DNA of 39,328 nucleotides, taken from positions 115,230 to 154,557 of the forward strand of contig NW_022985465.1 in assembly GCF_010093595.1 (NCBI RefSeq), in the 5' to 3' direction. Numbering within the stretch: the first letter of the stretch is position 1; each line of letters starts with the position of its first letter. The DNA is from Mytilinidion resinicola (taxonomy: Eukaryota; Ascomycota; Dothideomycetes; Mytilinidiales; Mytilinidiaceae). Below the pieces are notes generated by a model. The model was not told the DNA's origin, ran no database searches, and saw only the letters and a program-made list of their open reading frames with translations. Of this stretch, positions 1 to 9,766 are shown one piece after another. The translations under genes were made by a program, and so were the position numbers.

Positions 1-1
1 A

Positions 2-187
2 GCTAGAAAGGGTATTCTATCAGGTGAAGAAGCAGCCGATCGTGCACAACCTGTACAGGAAGGGGCAGCAGAGGAGGCAGCAGAGCCACCGGCCGAGCGG
101 CCACAGCGAGCAAAACCTAGGTGCAGCATGTGCGAATCAACAGAACACAATGCACGTACGTGCCCTAGGCGGCAGGCAGCTAGCTAG
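2..187 (+). CDS. C-terminal end of a pogo/Fot1-type transposase (partial)
   Basis: An open frame runs from the window edge to a TAG at 185-187 (61 residues). It is acidic and Ala/Glu-rich, then basic, and ends in a CCHC zinc knuckle, C-x2-C-x4-H-x4-C, with Cys codons at 122, 131 and 161 and His at 146. Fungal pogo/Tigger-type DDE transposases commonly end in such a knuckle, which follows the DDE domain and binds nucleic acid. The DDE domain itself lies outside the window, so the family call rests on the tail and on the terminal structure that follows. A gag-type knuckle is the alternative. No stop or frameshift is seen in this piece. Confidence 0.6.
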   Translation, partial: ARKGILSGEEAADRAQPVQEGAAEEAAEPPAERPQRAKPRCSMCESTEHNARTCPRRQAAS

Positions 188-257
188 TATATAGCTGCAT
201 AAAATATATTTGTTCGTAGTGGAGTAATTCGGAATATTTGGCCTCGGTAGCGTGGTT

Positions 258-304
258 GGGTGGGCCACTAGCTTGTGCGGGCCACTAACTTGTGGATTAC
301 GTTA
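258..304. repeat. Putative right terminus of the pogo-type element
   Basis: Two copies of GGGCCACTARCTTGTG lie close together at about 261-276 and 280-295. They are followed by GGATTACGT and then TA at 303-304. Pogo-superfamily elements insert at TA and often carry subterminal repeats, and the preceding frame looks like such a transposase. The left terminus is outside the window, so the boundary at about 302 is inferred. Confidence 0.4.
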
Positions 305-355
305 CTACATATCGCGCGCATATGTAAGCTGGTACAGCTGCGTGTTCCCCAGCGT

Positions 356-405
356 GACCTTCCGCGACCTTCCGCTACCTTCCGCGACCTTCCGCTACCT
401 TCCGC
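356..405. repeat. Five tandem 10-bp units (KACCTTCCGC)
   Basis: Five perfect or near-perfect units of GACCTTCCGC or TACCTTCCGC, alternating in the first base. They sit just outside the proposed pogo terminus in a pyrimidine-rich stretch. No gene is seen from 305 to 773. Confidence 0.8.
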
Positions 406-773
406 TCTCCCCGCTCTTCCCCGCTTCTCTCGCCTCTCCATTCTAAGCCACTAATGCACTAGACAGGTTACTTTCGAGTGCACTGTACCGTACCGTTCCC
501 CGCCTCCACCTGCCGCTGTGCGCCTGCTTAACGCAAGGGGGGCGGCGCCAATCATTGTCGACTGACTATCCTCAATATCACACTCTGTCCACCCTAGCGG
601 GGCTAGGCAAATGCCGTCATTTCATCGAGGCTCGCCTCGCATATACCCTGTGCGTTTTCCTTTTGTCATTACACTGTTTGTGGTTGTGCTCGTTTGCCCA
701 CTCTTCGTCTTGAGAAGCTCACTCTACGCTATCGTCACCGTCTTCGACGAAATCCTCAAGTACTAATCGCAAC

Positions 774-1524
774 ATGTCCACTGCACAGAGTTCTAGTAGT
801 ATCAATCCCCGGGTCAGAGAAGCCAGGGAGCTTCCGTGAGTTTCCTAGCATCTCGATGTTCCTTATCTTCTAATCGTGCGCGGCAGACCGCTCGCAACCC
901 ACATCCCTACAACTCCAACACTTCCTGGAGTTGAGGCGCTCCTCAGTGGAGTCCGCTCTGCTCAACAGGAAACGTCGTTGCAAGCATCACCGACGACGGG
1001 GCAGCACGGCCTCCTCACGCCGTTGTCAACCCACATCCCTACAACTCTAACTATTCCTGGAGTTAAAGCGCTCATCAAGTCATCCCAAAGACATGTCAAA
1101 AAGACGACGCGGGAACGAAAGACCCGTTCAAAGAAAAACAAGAAGTTGAAGACACTTGAGGGTCTTCTTCTAGCAGGCCCGTACAACCCAAAGCTCGTAG
1201 CCGCCTCTGAATTAAATTCACACAATGCTGAAAAGAGTGGTTTGAAACATACCAAGGGGGTCGTGATAGACGCTGCTATTCATGCTTTAGAGAACCACGC
1301 CATCCGGATCAGAGACCAGGACACTGTGATTGAACACCAGGACACTGTCATTGAACACCAGGCCAGGGAAATTCAAAGACTCGGTAAGGGTACTGCACAA
1401 CCATCCACTGTTTCAGCACGTATTAACCATACCATCAGCTCAAGGTGGAATCGTGTTTTCCGGGCTCGCCGATACTGTCGCGCAACCATTTCGACATGCT
1501 CATCTACGACCGCCCGAGTCCTAG
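774..1524 (+). CDS. Unrecognised basic, coiled-coil protein, three exons
   Basis: Proposed model: exons 774-835, 887-1383 and 1439-1524, giving 214 residues. The introns are 51 bp (GTGAGT, TCTAATC, CAG) and 55 bp (GTAAGG, TATTAACC, CAG), and the exon lengths sum to a multiple of three. The protein has an internal duplication near the N-terminus (a segment starting THIPTTPTLPGV recurs as THIPTTLTIPGV), a strongly basic patch (KKTTRERKTRSKKNKK) that could be a nuclear signal, then a short coiled coil with repeated DTVIEHQ units. I do not recognise the family. The basic patch plus coil would suit a DNA-associated protein, but that is inference. It lies next to a pogo-type remnant and may belong to the repeat landscape. 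The start ATG at 774 is in good context and opens the only frame that splices cleanly. Confidence 0.5.
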
Positions 1525-2880
1525 TCCAGCTTCTTGCCCTCATCAAGGCCATGTCTCTCCTCGCACGTGGGCCATTGTCTTTTTCGTGGGTCCTCTCCCT
1601 CAACAGAAATGTTCACTTGGTGGTATACTTTTGGTTTCCTTTCTTTTCAAGCACACCAGGGCAACAAGGAGTGGCAACCTGTCTGTCACCGGCTTGTGAG
1701 GCTGCCATGCATCAGGTCCCCTGTATGAACGTATGTCTGGGTATCTTTCAATTTTTTTTTCAATCGGGTCTGGCACCGAGGGAGAAGCTGACGGCCTTGG
1801 GCGAATTCATGCAGAAATGGCCTCACACCACTATCATAGACCTGCGCATATTGCGAAATTCATCTCTGGTACTGCAAACCCCATTGAGACTATTACATGC
1901 ACGTGACGTCGAGGTGGTGGCTCGGTTGCATTCCTGTCAAGTAGATTGTGCCAGCCCCGCGCTGTACGCCGTCGACCTATCGACGATAGCGCGTCTTTGC
2001 AGTGTCCGGCAGGAGTTGCCAAATCTTCGTACAAGACTGGCACCTCTCTGGTGGCTTGGTTTGAGTTCTTGGATGTTGCGGAGGAGCAGTTGCATCGAAT
2101 CGACTTGGGGCTAGCACCTGGTGGCGACGGGCTGTGCCGCAAATTCAGGGCACGCAATCGTTATCTTCTTTCCAGTGGCTGTGATGCAAGAGCAGGGGTT
2201 GCCGAAACTCAGTGATTTCTTTTGGCGCGGCGAGAGCCCGTCTCAGCGAACAGCGACACACCACAGCAGCACCGACGGGCCCGTGAAAAAGCCAGGAGAT
2301 TTTGGGAGTTCCAGCATATGGGAACTCATTGAAGTCACGTCGCCATTCTTCTTCGTCACGGAATCGCTTCTTCAAACACCCAGCCTCGTCTCCTTCATGA
2401 CCTCTGGTCCGGGATATTTCAGCGATAGATCAGAGCCTGCTCGCTGAGGCCTTGGATCCATTGATCAAGCGCCAGCACGCCATCATGTCCTGAAATCGGT
2501 GAACCTGTGGAATCCCTGCACCGATGCAGTGCCACTCATCCACCAACGCCGGAAAAAAGAAGAGGGAGCAAACCCCCCAAATTTAGTCTCATGACCTGTA
2601 GCATATGCGGGCGTGAATGTTGGCGTCATGGTCACAGCAACAATGTAGCTATCCTATGAAGAGCCCATGGAGATGCCATCCATCTGTATGGGCTAGTCCA
2701 ATCCATGTCCAATCCGTGCGTTGCGAGCTGAGTTGACCTGCTCGCATGCATAAATATCCTCTGAGGTGGTCCCGTGAGAGAGCATCCAGCAGCACTCCAT
2801 TGCGAAAGCCCACCCGAACCCGGCCACTTTGCAGCATCTACCAAGACATGACGATACGCCAACCGGTCCCTGTGGATAGA
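1525..2880. other. No convincing gene; uncertain decayed frame at 2249-2659
   Basis: Many overlapping frames on both strands are open here, but none has a recognisable domain. One plus-strand frame at 2249-2659 has three stops (two TGA, one TAG) and ends in a Cys-containing stretch, C-x2-C-x3-C, near 2596-2614. It could be a ruined gene, but the evidence is too weak to call it. Confidence 0.3.
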
Positions 2881-2957
2881 ATGAGTCTGAGCTTCATTGC
2901 TCCGCAGACGAACGCCACCTCTTGGAGTCCCGCCCGTCAACGTTCGTAAGTGAGCCC

Positions 2958-3490
2958 GAGGCGACCACTCAGATTCCGACGTGGAACTAGACTAATATGT
3001 CGATCAGGGCTGGGCACTCCGGCAGTGCTGGTGGAGTCGATGGCCATCGAGGATCTACACCAGGGGCAGAACGCCACCAAACTGACGACAGGGCGACCCC
3101 TCAGACCCCGCCGTGGAACCCAATCAATAGGTCGATCAGTTTTGGGCACTCCGGCAGTGCTGGTGGAGTCGGTGGCCATCGCGACTCTACACCAGAAGCG
3201 GAACGCCACCAAGCTGACGACAGGGCGACGCCACCGACCCCGACGTGGAGCCAGATCGATAGGTGGATCAGGGCTGGGCACTCCGGCAGTGCTGGTGGAG
3301 TCGATGGCCATCGCGACTCTACACCAGGAGCAGAACGCGACCAAGCCGACGACAGGGCGACCCCTCCCACTCCGACGTGGAGCGAGATCAATAGGTCGAT
3401 CAATGCTGGGCACTCCGACGGTGCTGGTGGCGTCGATGGCCATCGCGACTCTACACCTGGAGCCGAACACGACCAGCCCGCCGACGAGAG
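2958..3490. repeat. 132-bp tandem repeat, about four units
   Basis: The motif GGGCACTCCG recurs at 3012, 3144, 3276 and 3408, exactly 132 bp apart. Units encode 44 residues each (xxGHSGSAGGVDGHRDSTP and so on). A diverged fragment at 2958-3007, now inside the intron, matches the end of a unit. Both strands stay open through the block, an effect of the 3n period and not evidence for a minus-strand gene. Confidence 0.95.
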
Positions 3491-3572
3491 TGGACAAGCG
3501 GTGGTAAGCGCGGGAGCCAAACCACCATACAGTGAGAACGAGAGGTTTACGGTGATGTACCTGTACGTGATG

Positions 3573-3856
3573 ACTCAGGTTGAAAATTGATGTGAACTCT
3601 GTCTTATTTCGGGGGCCCGAAGGCCAAACTATATACTACGTAGGAAGTGACTGTATGCATAGGCAGAAGCACTAATTGGAGGCAGCAGTAGGCAGCATTA
3701 GGCAGGGTAGGCCACCGTACCCCAACCCCTCTCTGTAGAAGTTGTAACTGGCTAGGCATGTAGGCAGCTACTATGCCAGCAACTCCAAGTCTGTACGTAG
3801 GTGACCGTGAACCGTATGAGTTGTTGATCCTAGGTTGTAGCTGTTACAACCCGAGT
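3573..3856 (+). mobile_element. LTR-like/TIR element copy 1 (284 bp) with TGATG duplication
   Basis: The left end ACTCAGGTTGAAAA and right end GTTACAACCCGAGT are imperfect inverted repeats. TGATG precedes the element (3568-3572) and follows it (3857-3861), a perfect 5-bp target duplication. Near the left end are TGATGTGAACTCT and a TATA-like stretch. Near the right end is GTGACCGTGAACCGTATGAG. Both ends are shared with copies at 19047-19364 and 21668-21916. The middle holds TAGGCAG-type short repeats. Length and 5-bp duplication suit a solo LTR; the ends are not TG...CA, so a small TIR element is the alternative. Confidence 0.85.
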
Positions 3857-4173
3857 TGATGCTGGAAAACCCGTGGAGGGAGGCTGCCGACATGTACAAC
3901 ACGTGGAACCAGTATCACGGCCATGGATTCGTCGAACCATGCCTACGGTCACCGTCAGGCCTGCAGGCCGAGGCGTATCGGGTGGAGGAGAGTTGGGGAA
4001 TGATCAAGGCGCGGGCGCCCAAGGATGCGGTGGGCAGGATCGAAGGAAACCGAGCGATATACCAGGCTCGAGTTGAGCAAATGAACCGGCGAGAACTGTA
4101 TCGGTCGCTCGAGACCATGTTCGGCCCCCCGAAGGACATTGATGTCGACCGCCTTGGTGGCTGCAAACGATAG

Positions 4174-4639
4174 CTTGGTCCTTCCTCTCTTTCTATTTTT
4201 TGTTCTTTTTTTGTTGAGCTCGGCGCGGAGGGGCAAGTTTCCCATATGTGACTCTGGCGATTGCGCTTGCATGCTTCATTGACGACAACGGTTTCCATAT
4301 GTTGCTCTGGCGATTGCGCGGGCTTCATTCATTGACGAGCAACGGTTTCTCGGTCGATTTCGCGGTAGAGAACCTTTTCGGTTCCCAATAACAAGAGTAT
4401 TCGGTACTTCCACCATGAGGCCCGCTCAGCCCAGCTATTGACATTTGTGATTTTAGTGACCTACTACATCTTGATGCCCCCCTTCTCACCAAATGTGCGT
4501 GAGAGCGCCATGCACTGCTGACAAGGTTGGCATGTCCGGCGCGGTTTTGATCGTTGATCGGTGAGCAGGAGAGGGTGGCGTGCGACACCTCGACGTGTCT
4601 GTTTCTGGGCAGAGCGAGCTCAAACCAACGCGCAGGTGG
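4174..4639. other. Spacer without a recognised gene
   Basis: T-rich downstream of the preceding gene, with a short repeat (TTTCCATATGT / GGTTTCCATATGTTG, followed by CTCTGGCGATTGCG) near 4236-4320. The first partial copy of the following tandem repeat (GTGTCTGTTTCTGGGCAG) lies at about 4597-4614. Confidence 0.5.
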
Positions 4640-5222
4640 GACGGCCTGTATGCAAGCCAGAGGAATCGCCGAGAAGAGGCTCGTTTCAATTGGCAGAGTA
4701 TTGACGCTGATGGATTCGACGACTTCTTCAATCGGGGCGGCTACATGTCTCCGTTGCGGAGAACTTCTCAACTTCGAAGTGTCTGTTTCTGGGCAGGGCG
4801 AGCTCAAACCAACGTGCAGTGAGACGGCCTGTATGCAAGCCAGAGGAATCGCCGAGAAGAGGCTCGTTTCAATTGGCAGAGTATCGACGGTGATTGATCG
4901 GACGACTTCTTCAATCTGGGCAGGGCGATCTCAAACCAACATGCAGTGAGACGGCTTGTATGCAAGCCAGAGGAATCGCCGAGAAGAGGCTCGTTTCAAT
5001 TGGCAGAGTATCGACGGTGATTGATTCGACGACTTCTTCAATCTGGGCAGGGCGATCTCAAGCCAACGCGCAGGTGAGACGGCCTGTATGCAAGCTAGAA
5101 GAATCGAATCGCCGAGATGACGCTCGTTTCAATTGGCAGAGTATCGACGCTGATGGATTCGACGGCTTCTTCCATCTGGGCGGCTACATGTTTCCGTTGC
5201 GGAGAACTTCTCAAACAAGCAA
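4640..5222. repeat. Tandem array of four diverged units (127-183 bp)
   Basis: Units begin with GACGGCYTGTATGCAAGC at 4640, 4823, 4950 and 5078. Units 1 and 4 keep a longer middle with GGCGGCTACATGT and GTTGCGGAGAACTTCTCAA. Units 2 and 3 lack it and are nearly identical to each other. In the plus strand, units 1 and 4 encode similar peptides (ARFNWQSIDADGFDDFF) in one frame, while units 2 and 3 break it. This suggests a former coding sequence expanded with unequal deletions. No domain is recognised. Confidence 0.85.
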
Positions 5223-5473
5223 GTGCACACCGAGAGTTCGCACGCTCTCGCTGGCCATTGAAACCCGCGTCACGAGGCGTCTCTGGCAAAGGTGCAATGC
5301 AAGAGAGACCAGATAATTCACCGAAAAGACTACGGTAGACCACATGAACGGCCCCCTTCCCGCCGGCTTCACAATTTTGACCAAAGCGGGATCCTCCGCG
5401 CGTTTTCCAGGCCTCTTCGCCAACAATACCACACCGCTGACACCGGTGCCGCCCATTTGCGTTGAGGGTGCTG

Positions 5474-6911
5474 TCAGTGCTGCGCAGTGCCCGTCAGAGA
5501 AGGCGGTGCCGCACTCGTCGAGCCATTAGCAACTACGGGTCCCTGCTCCTGTACTACCGCCGTCGCCTCCTTGTCACGGCGCGCCGTGATGGTCTTGCCC
5601 ATGTGAAGGGCGTTGTTCAGCTTCTCGACCGCATCTGCAGCCTCGGCCGCGCTCGCATATTGCGCCTTCGCACAGCCTTTGGGCTTGCTAGTGCTTTGGT
5701 CCCGCGGCAACTCCCAACGCATGGGACGTCCACCATAGCTCTCTAGAAGTTCAGTCAAGTCCGCCTCGGCGCAAGAATAGCTCAGCCCGGTGATAAAGAT
5801 TCCTCGATGTTCAGTGCGCACTACGCCGTTGGTGATGTTCATGGAGAGGCCGTCAGGTGTCGTCGAGTATGCCGGCGATCGCTGCATGGGAACACTTTGT
5901 GGTACAGCAGGATATGGTGCTGTAGCAGCCGCGTAGCCATACTGTGTCGGTTGCGTGGGGTATGTGGTGTAATATCCAGCAGGAGTCGAGTAATATCCAG
6001 CAGGAGTTGAGTAATATCTAGCAGGAGGAGTTGCCCAATATCTATATGGAACCGGCATCGAAGCGCTAGTGACGGGAGCGTTCGTGGGCACTGGAGCGTT
6101 CGTGGGCATTGGAGCGTTCATGGGCATCGGAGCGCTAGTGACGGGAGTGTTCGTGGGCGTCGGAGCGTTCATGGGCATCGGAGCGCTAGTGACGGGAGCG
6201 TTCGTGGGCATTGGATCGCTAGTGACGAGAGCGTTCGTGGGCATCGGAGCGATCATGGGCATCGGAGCGCTAGTGACGGGAGCATTCGTAGGCATGGGAG
6301 CGTTCAGGAGCATCGGAGGGCGAATGGCGGGAGCGTTCACGGGCATCTGAGCGCTAGCGCCGGGAGAGTTCATCGCCACTGAGGTCATTATCGTCCGAGC
6401 GATCAGGTTCAGGTTTGTCCCGTTCTGTCGGCCGCTGTGCTGGCCTGGTCCGACTCCTCCCCGCGGCGAAGAGCAATTACATCGAACCAAGGTCGGACTG
6501 ACACCAGAGCGGCTAAGTTTCCACTCGTGAACCAGCGTGCCCTTGCCGTTCGTCCGGTTGCGTCGGTATGCAAACCGATCTGCGTTGATTGTCAGCTGTG
6601 GTGCGCCTCGGAAGTGTTGCCAGTGGCTCTTACTGTAGGCAGAGTCGGCATCTTTTTTTCCAAGGACTCTGAAGTAGCCCTCACGCAAGCCTGGGTAAGC
6701 CTCGACAACTTCAGTCCATCTCGGCTGGTTCACAGTGAAGCCGCGGACATAGTCTTTCAAACTCCGCCAGGTCCAGTGGTATGGAAGCTTGCATGGCGAT
6801 GAGCAGAGGTCAGGATTGAGGGATGGTCGACCTTACGCCAGATACCCAGAAGAAATGCTCGTCATCCATGGATGTGTCGTTTGGGTGCAAGTTTGGGTCA
6901 GAGTCAGCCAT
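5474..6911 (-). CDS. RNA-binding protein with RRM domains and Pro/Met/Thr/Asn repeats
   Basis: Exons are 6911-6837 and 6787-5474 with a 49-bp intron (GTAAGG; acceptor CAAG), giving 462 residues. The intron removes an in-frame stop and places FFWVSG in front of LPYHWTWRSLKDYVR, which reads like RNP2 and helix 1 of a first, rather degenerate RRM (about residues 20-95). Residues about 171-267 are a repeat of PMPTNAPVTSA-type units, then a Tyr-rich stretch. A clear second RRM spans about 353-432, with RNP2 IFITGL and RNP1 KGCAKAQY (the aromatic positions are partly replaced). The tail is low-complexity. RRM proteins bind single-stranded RNA in splicing, export or stability; the two-RRM plan resembles Gbp2/Hrb1-type proteins, but orthology cannot be claimed. 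The frame is intact despite lying among repeats. Confidence 0.8.
6062..6352. repeat. Short in-frame repeats inside the RRM gene
   Basis: Repeats of about 27-39 bp with the plus-strand text GGAGCGYTMRTGRSGG..., encoding PMPTNAPVTSA and PMPMNAP units on the minus strand. All units keep the frame, so length change here would be tolerated. Confidence 0.85.
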
Positions 6912-7341
6912 GGTCGATACAGATGGATGAGAATGAAATGCGAAGCAACTGAAGACGTCAGCAACAAGATGGCGAATTCAATGAAATGGCTCAGAGCGTG
7001 ATGGTGGAGTTGATAAAAGTGGTCTATTCGAGGAACAGATATATAATCAAGGGGGCAACGGTTTGGCAGAGGGCAAAGACTGGAACGAGGAGTATGACTG
7101 ATGCGGAGTGGTAGCACAATGCAAGGGTTTAGGATATTTGGTGGTTGGCCAATGGAGCGCGGCTCCCGTCTGATGGGTGTCGCGAGGGATTCACATGTTC
7201 GGCTACGGGGATCTGCAGCAACGGGGGTCTGCATGCTCGGCATTGCTCGATGTCCCGCACTGGGAGGGGAGGTCGCGATGCGCGGCACATGTGGCGTAGG
7301 ACTCTGGGGGGTCGCGATCGGCGGCCCAGGGAGGCGGCGCG

Positions 7342-7413
7342 GGACCCTTGGACGGACCGGCGGCGTGGGACCCTTGGACGGACTGGCGGCGTGTGACCCT
7401 TGGACGGACTGGC
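7342..7413. repeat. Three tandem 26-bp GC-rich units
   Basis: GGGACCCTTGGACGGAC recurs at 7342 and 7368 and, with two changes, at 7394, at a 26-bp period. The wider region 6912-8390, upstream of the RRM gene, has open frames on both strands because it is GC-rich, but no recognisable protein. Its first few hundred bases probably hold the RRM promoter. Confidence 0.8.
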
Positions 7414-8037
7414 CTGTACTACGCTCTGGGGCGGCGCGGGTGCTGGCACGGTGCCGTGAGTGCTCTGGTGCTGGGGCGCTGGGGTGCTGGTTCAGCTTGC
7501 GCGGTGCCGCGACGTGCGACAGGGCTCAGGGCTCGCGAGAGATGTAACAGGGGCCTGCATATGCGGGGCGGCGAGGCCTCCGCGAGGCCTGTGATGTCCT
7601 CAGGCCGCTGCAGCAAGGGCGCGAAGCCGGCCAGGCAACAGCGCACGAAGCGTTCCCCCCTCACCACAGCGCAACCAGCGTCAGACCCTCCAGAAAAGCA
7701 GCTCCCTGTGCTCAAGGAGCCTGCTTGCCTGCTTCTGTGGCATGCCCAACTTTCCCGCATGATTTCGACTGCTCTTTGATGATTTGCGGTCGACGAGTAG
7801 TTTTTGCCGTGCTGCCTGACCGACATTCCGGCGACGGTCGGATTGTGACATGCAATTTGGTGGCATTGTGACAATCAGTTGGGGGCCGTTGTGGCAGACA
7901 ATGCCATGCAACAGACAACAGCCCTGGCGCAGCATTGCGAGGGCCCCCGAGGGCCAGATTGCGAGATGCGATGTTGACGCGGTGCGGGGTTCCGGGTAAG
8001 AGTCCGGGATTGGCTCGGGACGAGACGCACGGCCAGC

Positions 8038-8120
8038 GCCCACCATCGCGAAAAGTGAGGCTTTGGCGTCCCGTGCGCCCCGCTCAGCGCCCGCGTCTCA
8101 CTTTTTTTGTGATGGTGGGC
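8038..8120. repeat. Imperfect hairpin, about 22-bp arms
   Basis: GCCCACCATCGCG..AAAGTGAG at 8038-8060 pairs with CTCACTTT..TGTGATGGTGGGC at 8097-8120, with a GC-rich loop of about 36 bases. The differences are mostly C/T. It could be a decayed MITE core or an RNA-level hairpin. No flanking duplication was seen. Confidence 0.55.
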
Positions 8121-8397
8121 CAGACGGCTGAGCAGCGGCATACCCGCTGAACCAGGTTTCGCGACCGAGGATATGGCGCTGATGTACTTCGTGAGATGCA
8201 GCTCACGTGGTTTCCCACCTTTGTTGAACGACAAAGGTTGCCCCGCCAGACAGCCTCGTAATGAATACAGCCCTCAAGCACCCTTGAGATACTCACTGCC
8301 CCAATCTAATCCAATGGCGCAATATCATCATGGCATGAACCCAGCTGCCACCATGAATCTCCCAAGGATCTGAAGCGCCGAACGCGATTGCACTTTG

Positions 8398-8633
8398 CAG
8401 CGCCTGCCCCGCGACCGGTGAGCTTAGCGCCGATCTCAAGCCACAAAAGTTCAGCTGCAAAAGAGGGATAATCTCGAAACTAACGCCTCGCGACACCCTT
8501 GCTTTGGGTGGATTCAGCTCCGCCTTAGTAAGATTTCGGTCCAGAGAAGGGTTTTCCTCCGTTTCTAATCCCATCTAATGCACCTGTGACGCTTAAAATC
8601 CGCATTAGGCCACGGGACGGCAGGAGGCGCGCG
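8398..8633 (-). mobile_element. MITE copy A, CAGCGCCTG ends (about 235 bp)
   Basis: It starts CAGCGCCTGCCCCGCGACC and carries the same internal text as the copy at 24467-24689 but inverted (for example GGTGGATTCAGCTC here, GAGCTGAATCCACC there). The right end is decayed: ATCCGCATTAGGCCACGGGAC matches ATCCGCGCTAGTTCACCGGAC of the other copy. The exact right border merges with the next repeat. CAG...CTG ends resemble hAT-type elements, but no 8-bp duplication is visible. Confidence 0.7.
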
Positions 8634-9164
8634 TCTGCCCTCCACACTTTTCAGTAGGTATGCCGAGTCTTTCCTAGTGTGGTAATGGAGGGAGGATAGT
8701 CGCGGGAGGGCGTATGACACCATCATCAACGAGGAAAAGGGTAGGAGAGGAAGAACCTCAATCGTATTGTCCTATGTAGAGGCCGCAGCCCGATGCGCTG
8801 CTGAAGGCAGGCTGAAAAGTAAAAGAAGAAGTGATGATGGCCTGAGCAGGCGCGCATCTGTCCTCTACACTTTTCAGTATACCAAGTCTTTCCTAGTATG
8901 CGTATGGTGGTGGAGGGCGGGGGTGGGAGTGATAATGACCCGAGCAGGCGCGCGACTGTCCTCCACACTTTTCAGTATGCCAAGTCTTTCCTAGTATGGT
9001 GGTGGAAGGCGGGGCAGTCACGGGAGGGAGTATCACGCATCACCGCGGAGGAAAAGGGTAGGAGAGGAAGAACCTCAATCGTATTGTCCTAAGTAGAGGC
9101 CGCAACCCGATGCGCTGCCGAAGGCAGGCTGAAAGTAAAAGAAGAAGAAGAAGTGATGATGGCC
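8624..9164. repeat. Direct repeats of about 215-230 bp with a partial copy between
   Basis: Copy 1 (8624-8839) and copy 3 (8936-9164) both run from a GCGCGCG...CCTCCACACTTTTCAGTA segment through AACCTCAATCGTATTGTCCT to AGAAGTGATGATGGCC. Copy 2 (8840-8935) has only the first part. Apparent frames here are shifted copies of each other and carry no domain. Confidence 0.9.
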
Positions 9165-9551
9165 GGGGAGAGAGCCGCCGCCGTTGACAAGAGGCCCAAT
9201 CGCCTATCACGTGCAGCCCGCATACCAGCACCGGTCTATTTCACCACATGCCTCCCCACCCAGGAGTCAACCCATGACGGCATTCATTTGCGCTGAGGTA
9301 GACCGCTAGCCATAGAAGAAGTATCTGCAGTAGAAGGAAAAAAAGTATCTAGAGTAGGAAACACAAACATAGGGGCAAGAGCCTAAAAGAGAACAGGTCG
9401 CCCGTTGCAGTGGGCCGGAAGTAATCAGGTTTATGCCTTCCCACCTAGCAACCTGCCATTCGCAGCAATTCACGCAGTACCTAAGCTGAAGGGAGACCAA
9501 AAGGAGAGGAGATAGACCGGACACACTGCCATTTGATAGTTTCCCGCAGGC

Positions 9552-9752
9552 CACCATCACTCCCTCCCGCGACTGCCCCGCCTTCCACTACCATACTAGG
9601 AAAGACTTGGCATGACTACTGAAAAGTGTGGAGGACAGTCGCGCGCCTGCTCGGGTCATCATCACTCCCTTCCCCGCCCTCCACCACCATACCCATACTA
9701 GGAAAGACTTGGCATACTGAAAACTGCGGAGGACAGATGCGCGCCTGTGCAG
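9552..9752. repeat. Inverted copy of 8840-9035
   Basis: CATACTAGGAAAGACTTGGCAT followed by ACTGAAAAGTGTGGAGGACAG is the reverse complement of the block at 8936-9035. It is followed by the inverse of the preceding partial copy, ending GCGCGCCTGTGCAG. The order is that expected for an inverted duplication of the whole 8840-9035 block, with a spacer of about 520 bp. Confidence 0.9.
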
Positions 9753-9766
9753 ATCTGAGCTTCCAG

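Larger units (their letters stand above)
2881..4173 (+). pseudogene. Repeat-bearing gene with SANT-like segment, split by an LTR-like insertion
   Basis: Exon 1 is 2881-2945. A 62-bp intron follows (2946-3007; GTAAGT, ACTAAT, CAG), then a frame 3008-3572 that stops inside the element at 3573-3856. Coding resumes at 3862-4173. Leaving out the element and one TGATG copy gives 942 nt, 314 codons, in one frame. Residues about 22-185 are nearly four copies of a 44-residue unit rich in Gly, Ser, Asp and Pro. Next comes a segment (YSENERFTVMYLYV then LENPWREAADMYN) resembling fungal SANT/Myb-like DNA-binding domains, which the insertion cuts in the middle. The C-terminus is charged. As it stands the product would lose half the domain and the tail. 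The SANT call is by pattern and is moderate. The start at 2881 is the best ATG in frame; 2746 is possible. Confidence 0.55.

Noticed and set aside
2249..2659. Decayed plus-strand frame with Cys-containing end
   Set aside because: Three stops and no recognised domain; could be chance in a GC-balanced region.
2937..3520. Long minus-strand frames over the 132-bp repeat
   Set aside because: The repeat period is a multiple of three, so any stop-free frame in one unit stays open in all. The plus-strand frame is the one that continues into a domain-like region.
6833..8046. Several 120-150 codon frames on both strands
   Set aside because: GC-rich, overlapping and with no domain, start context or splice structure; they look like chance frames.
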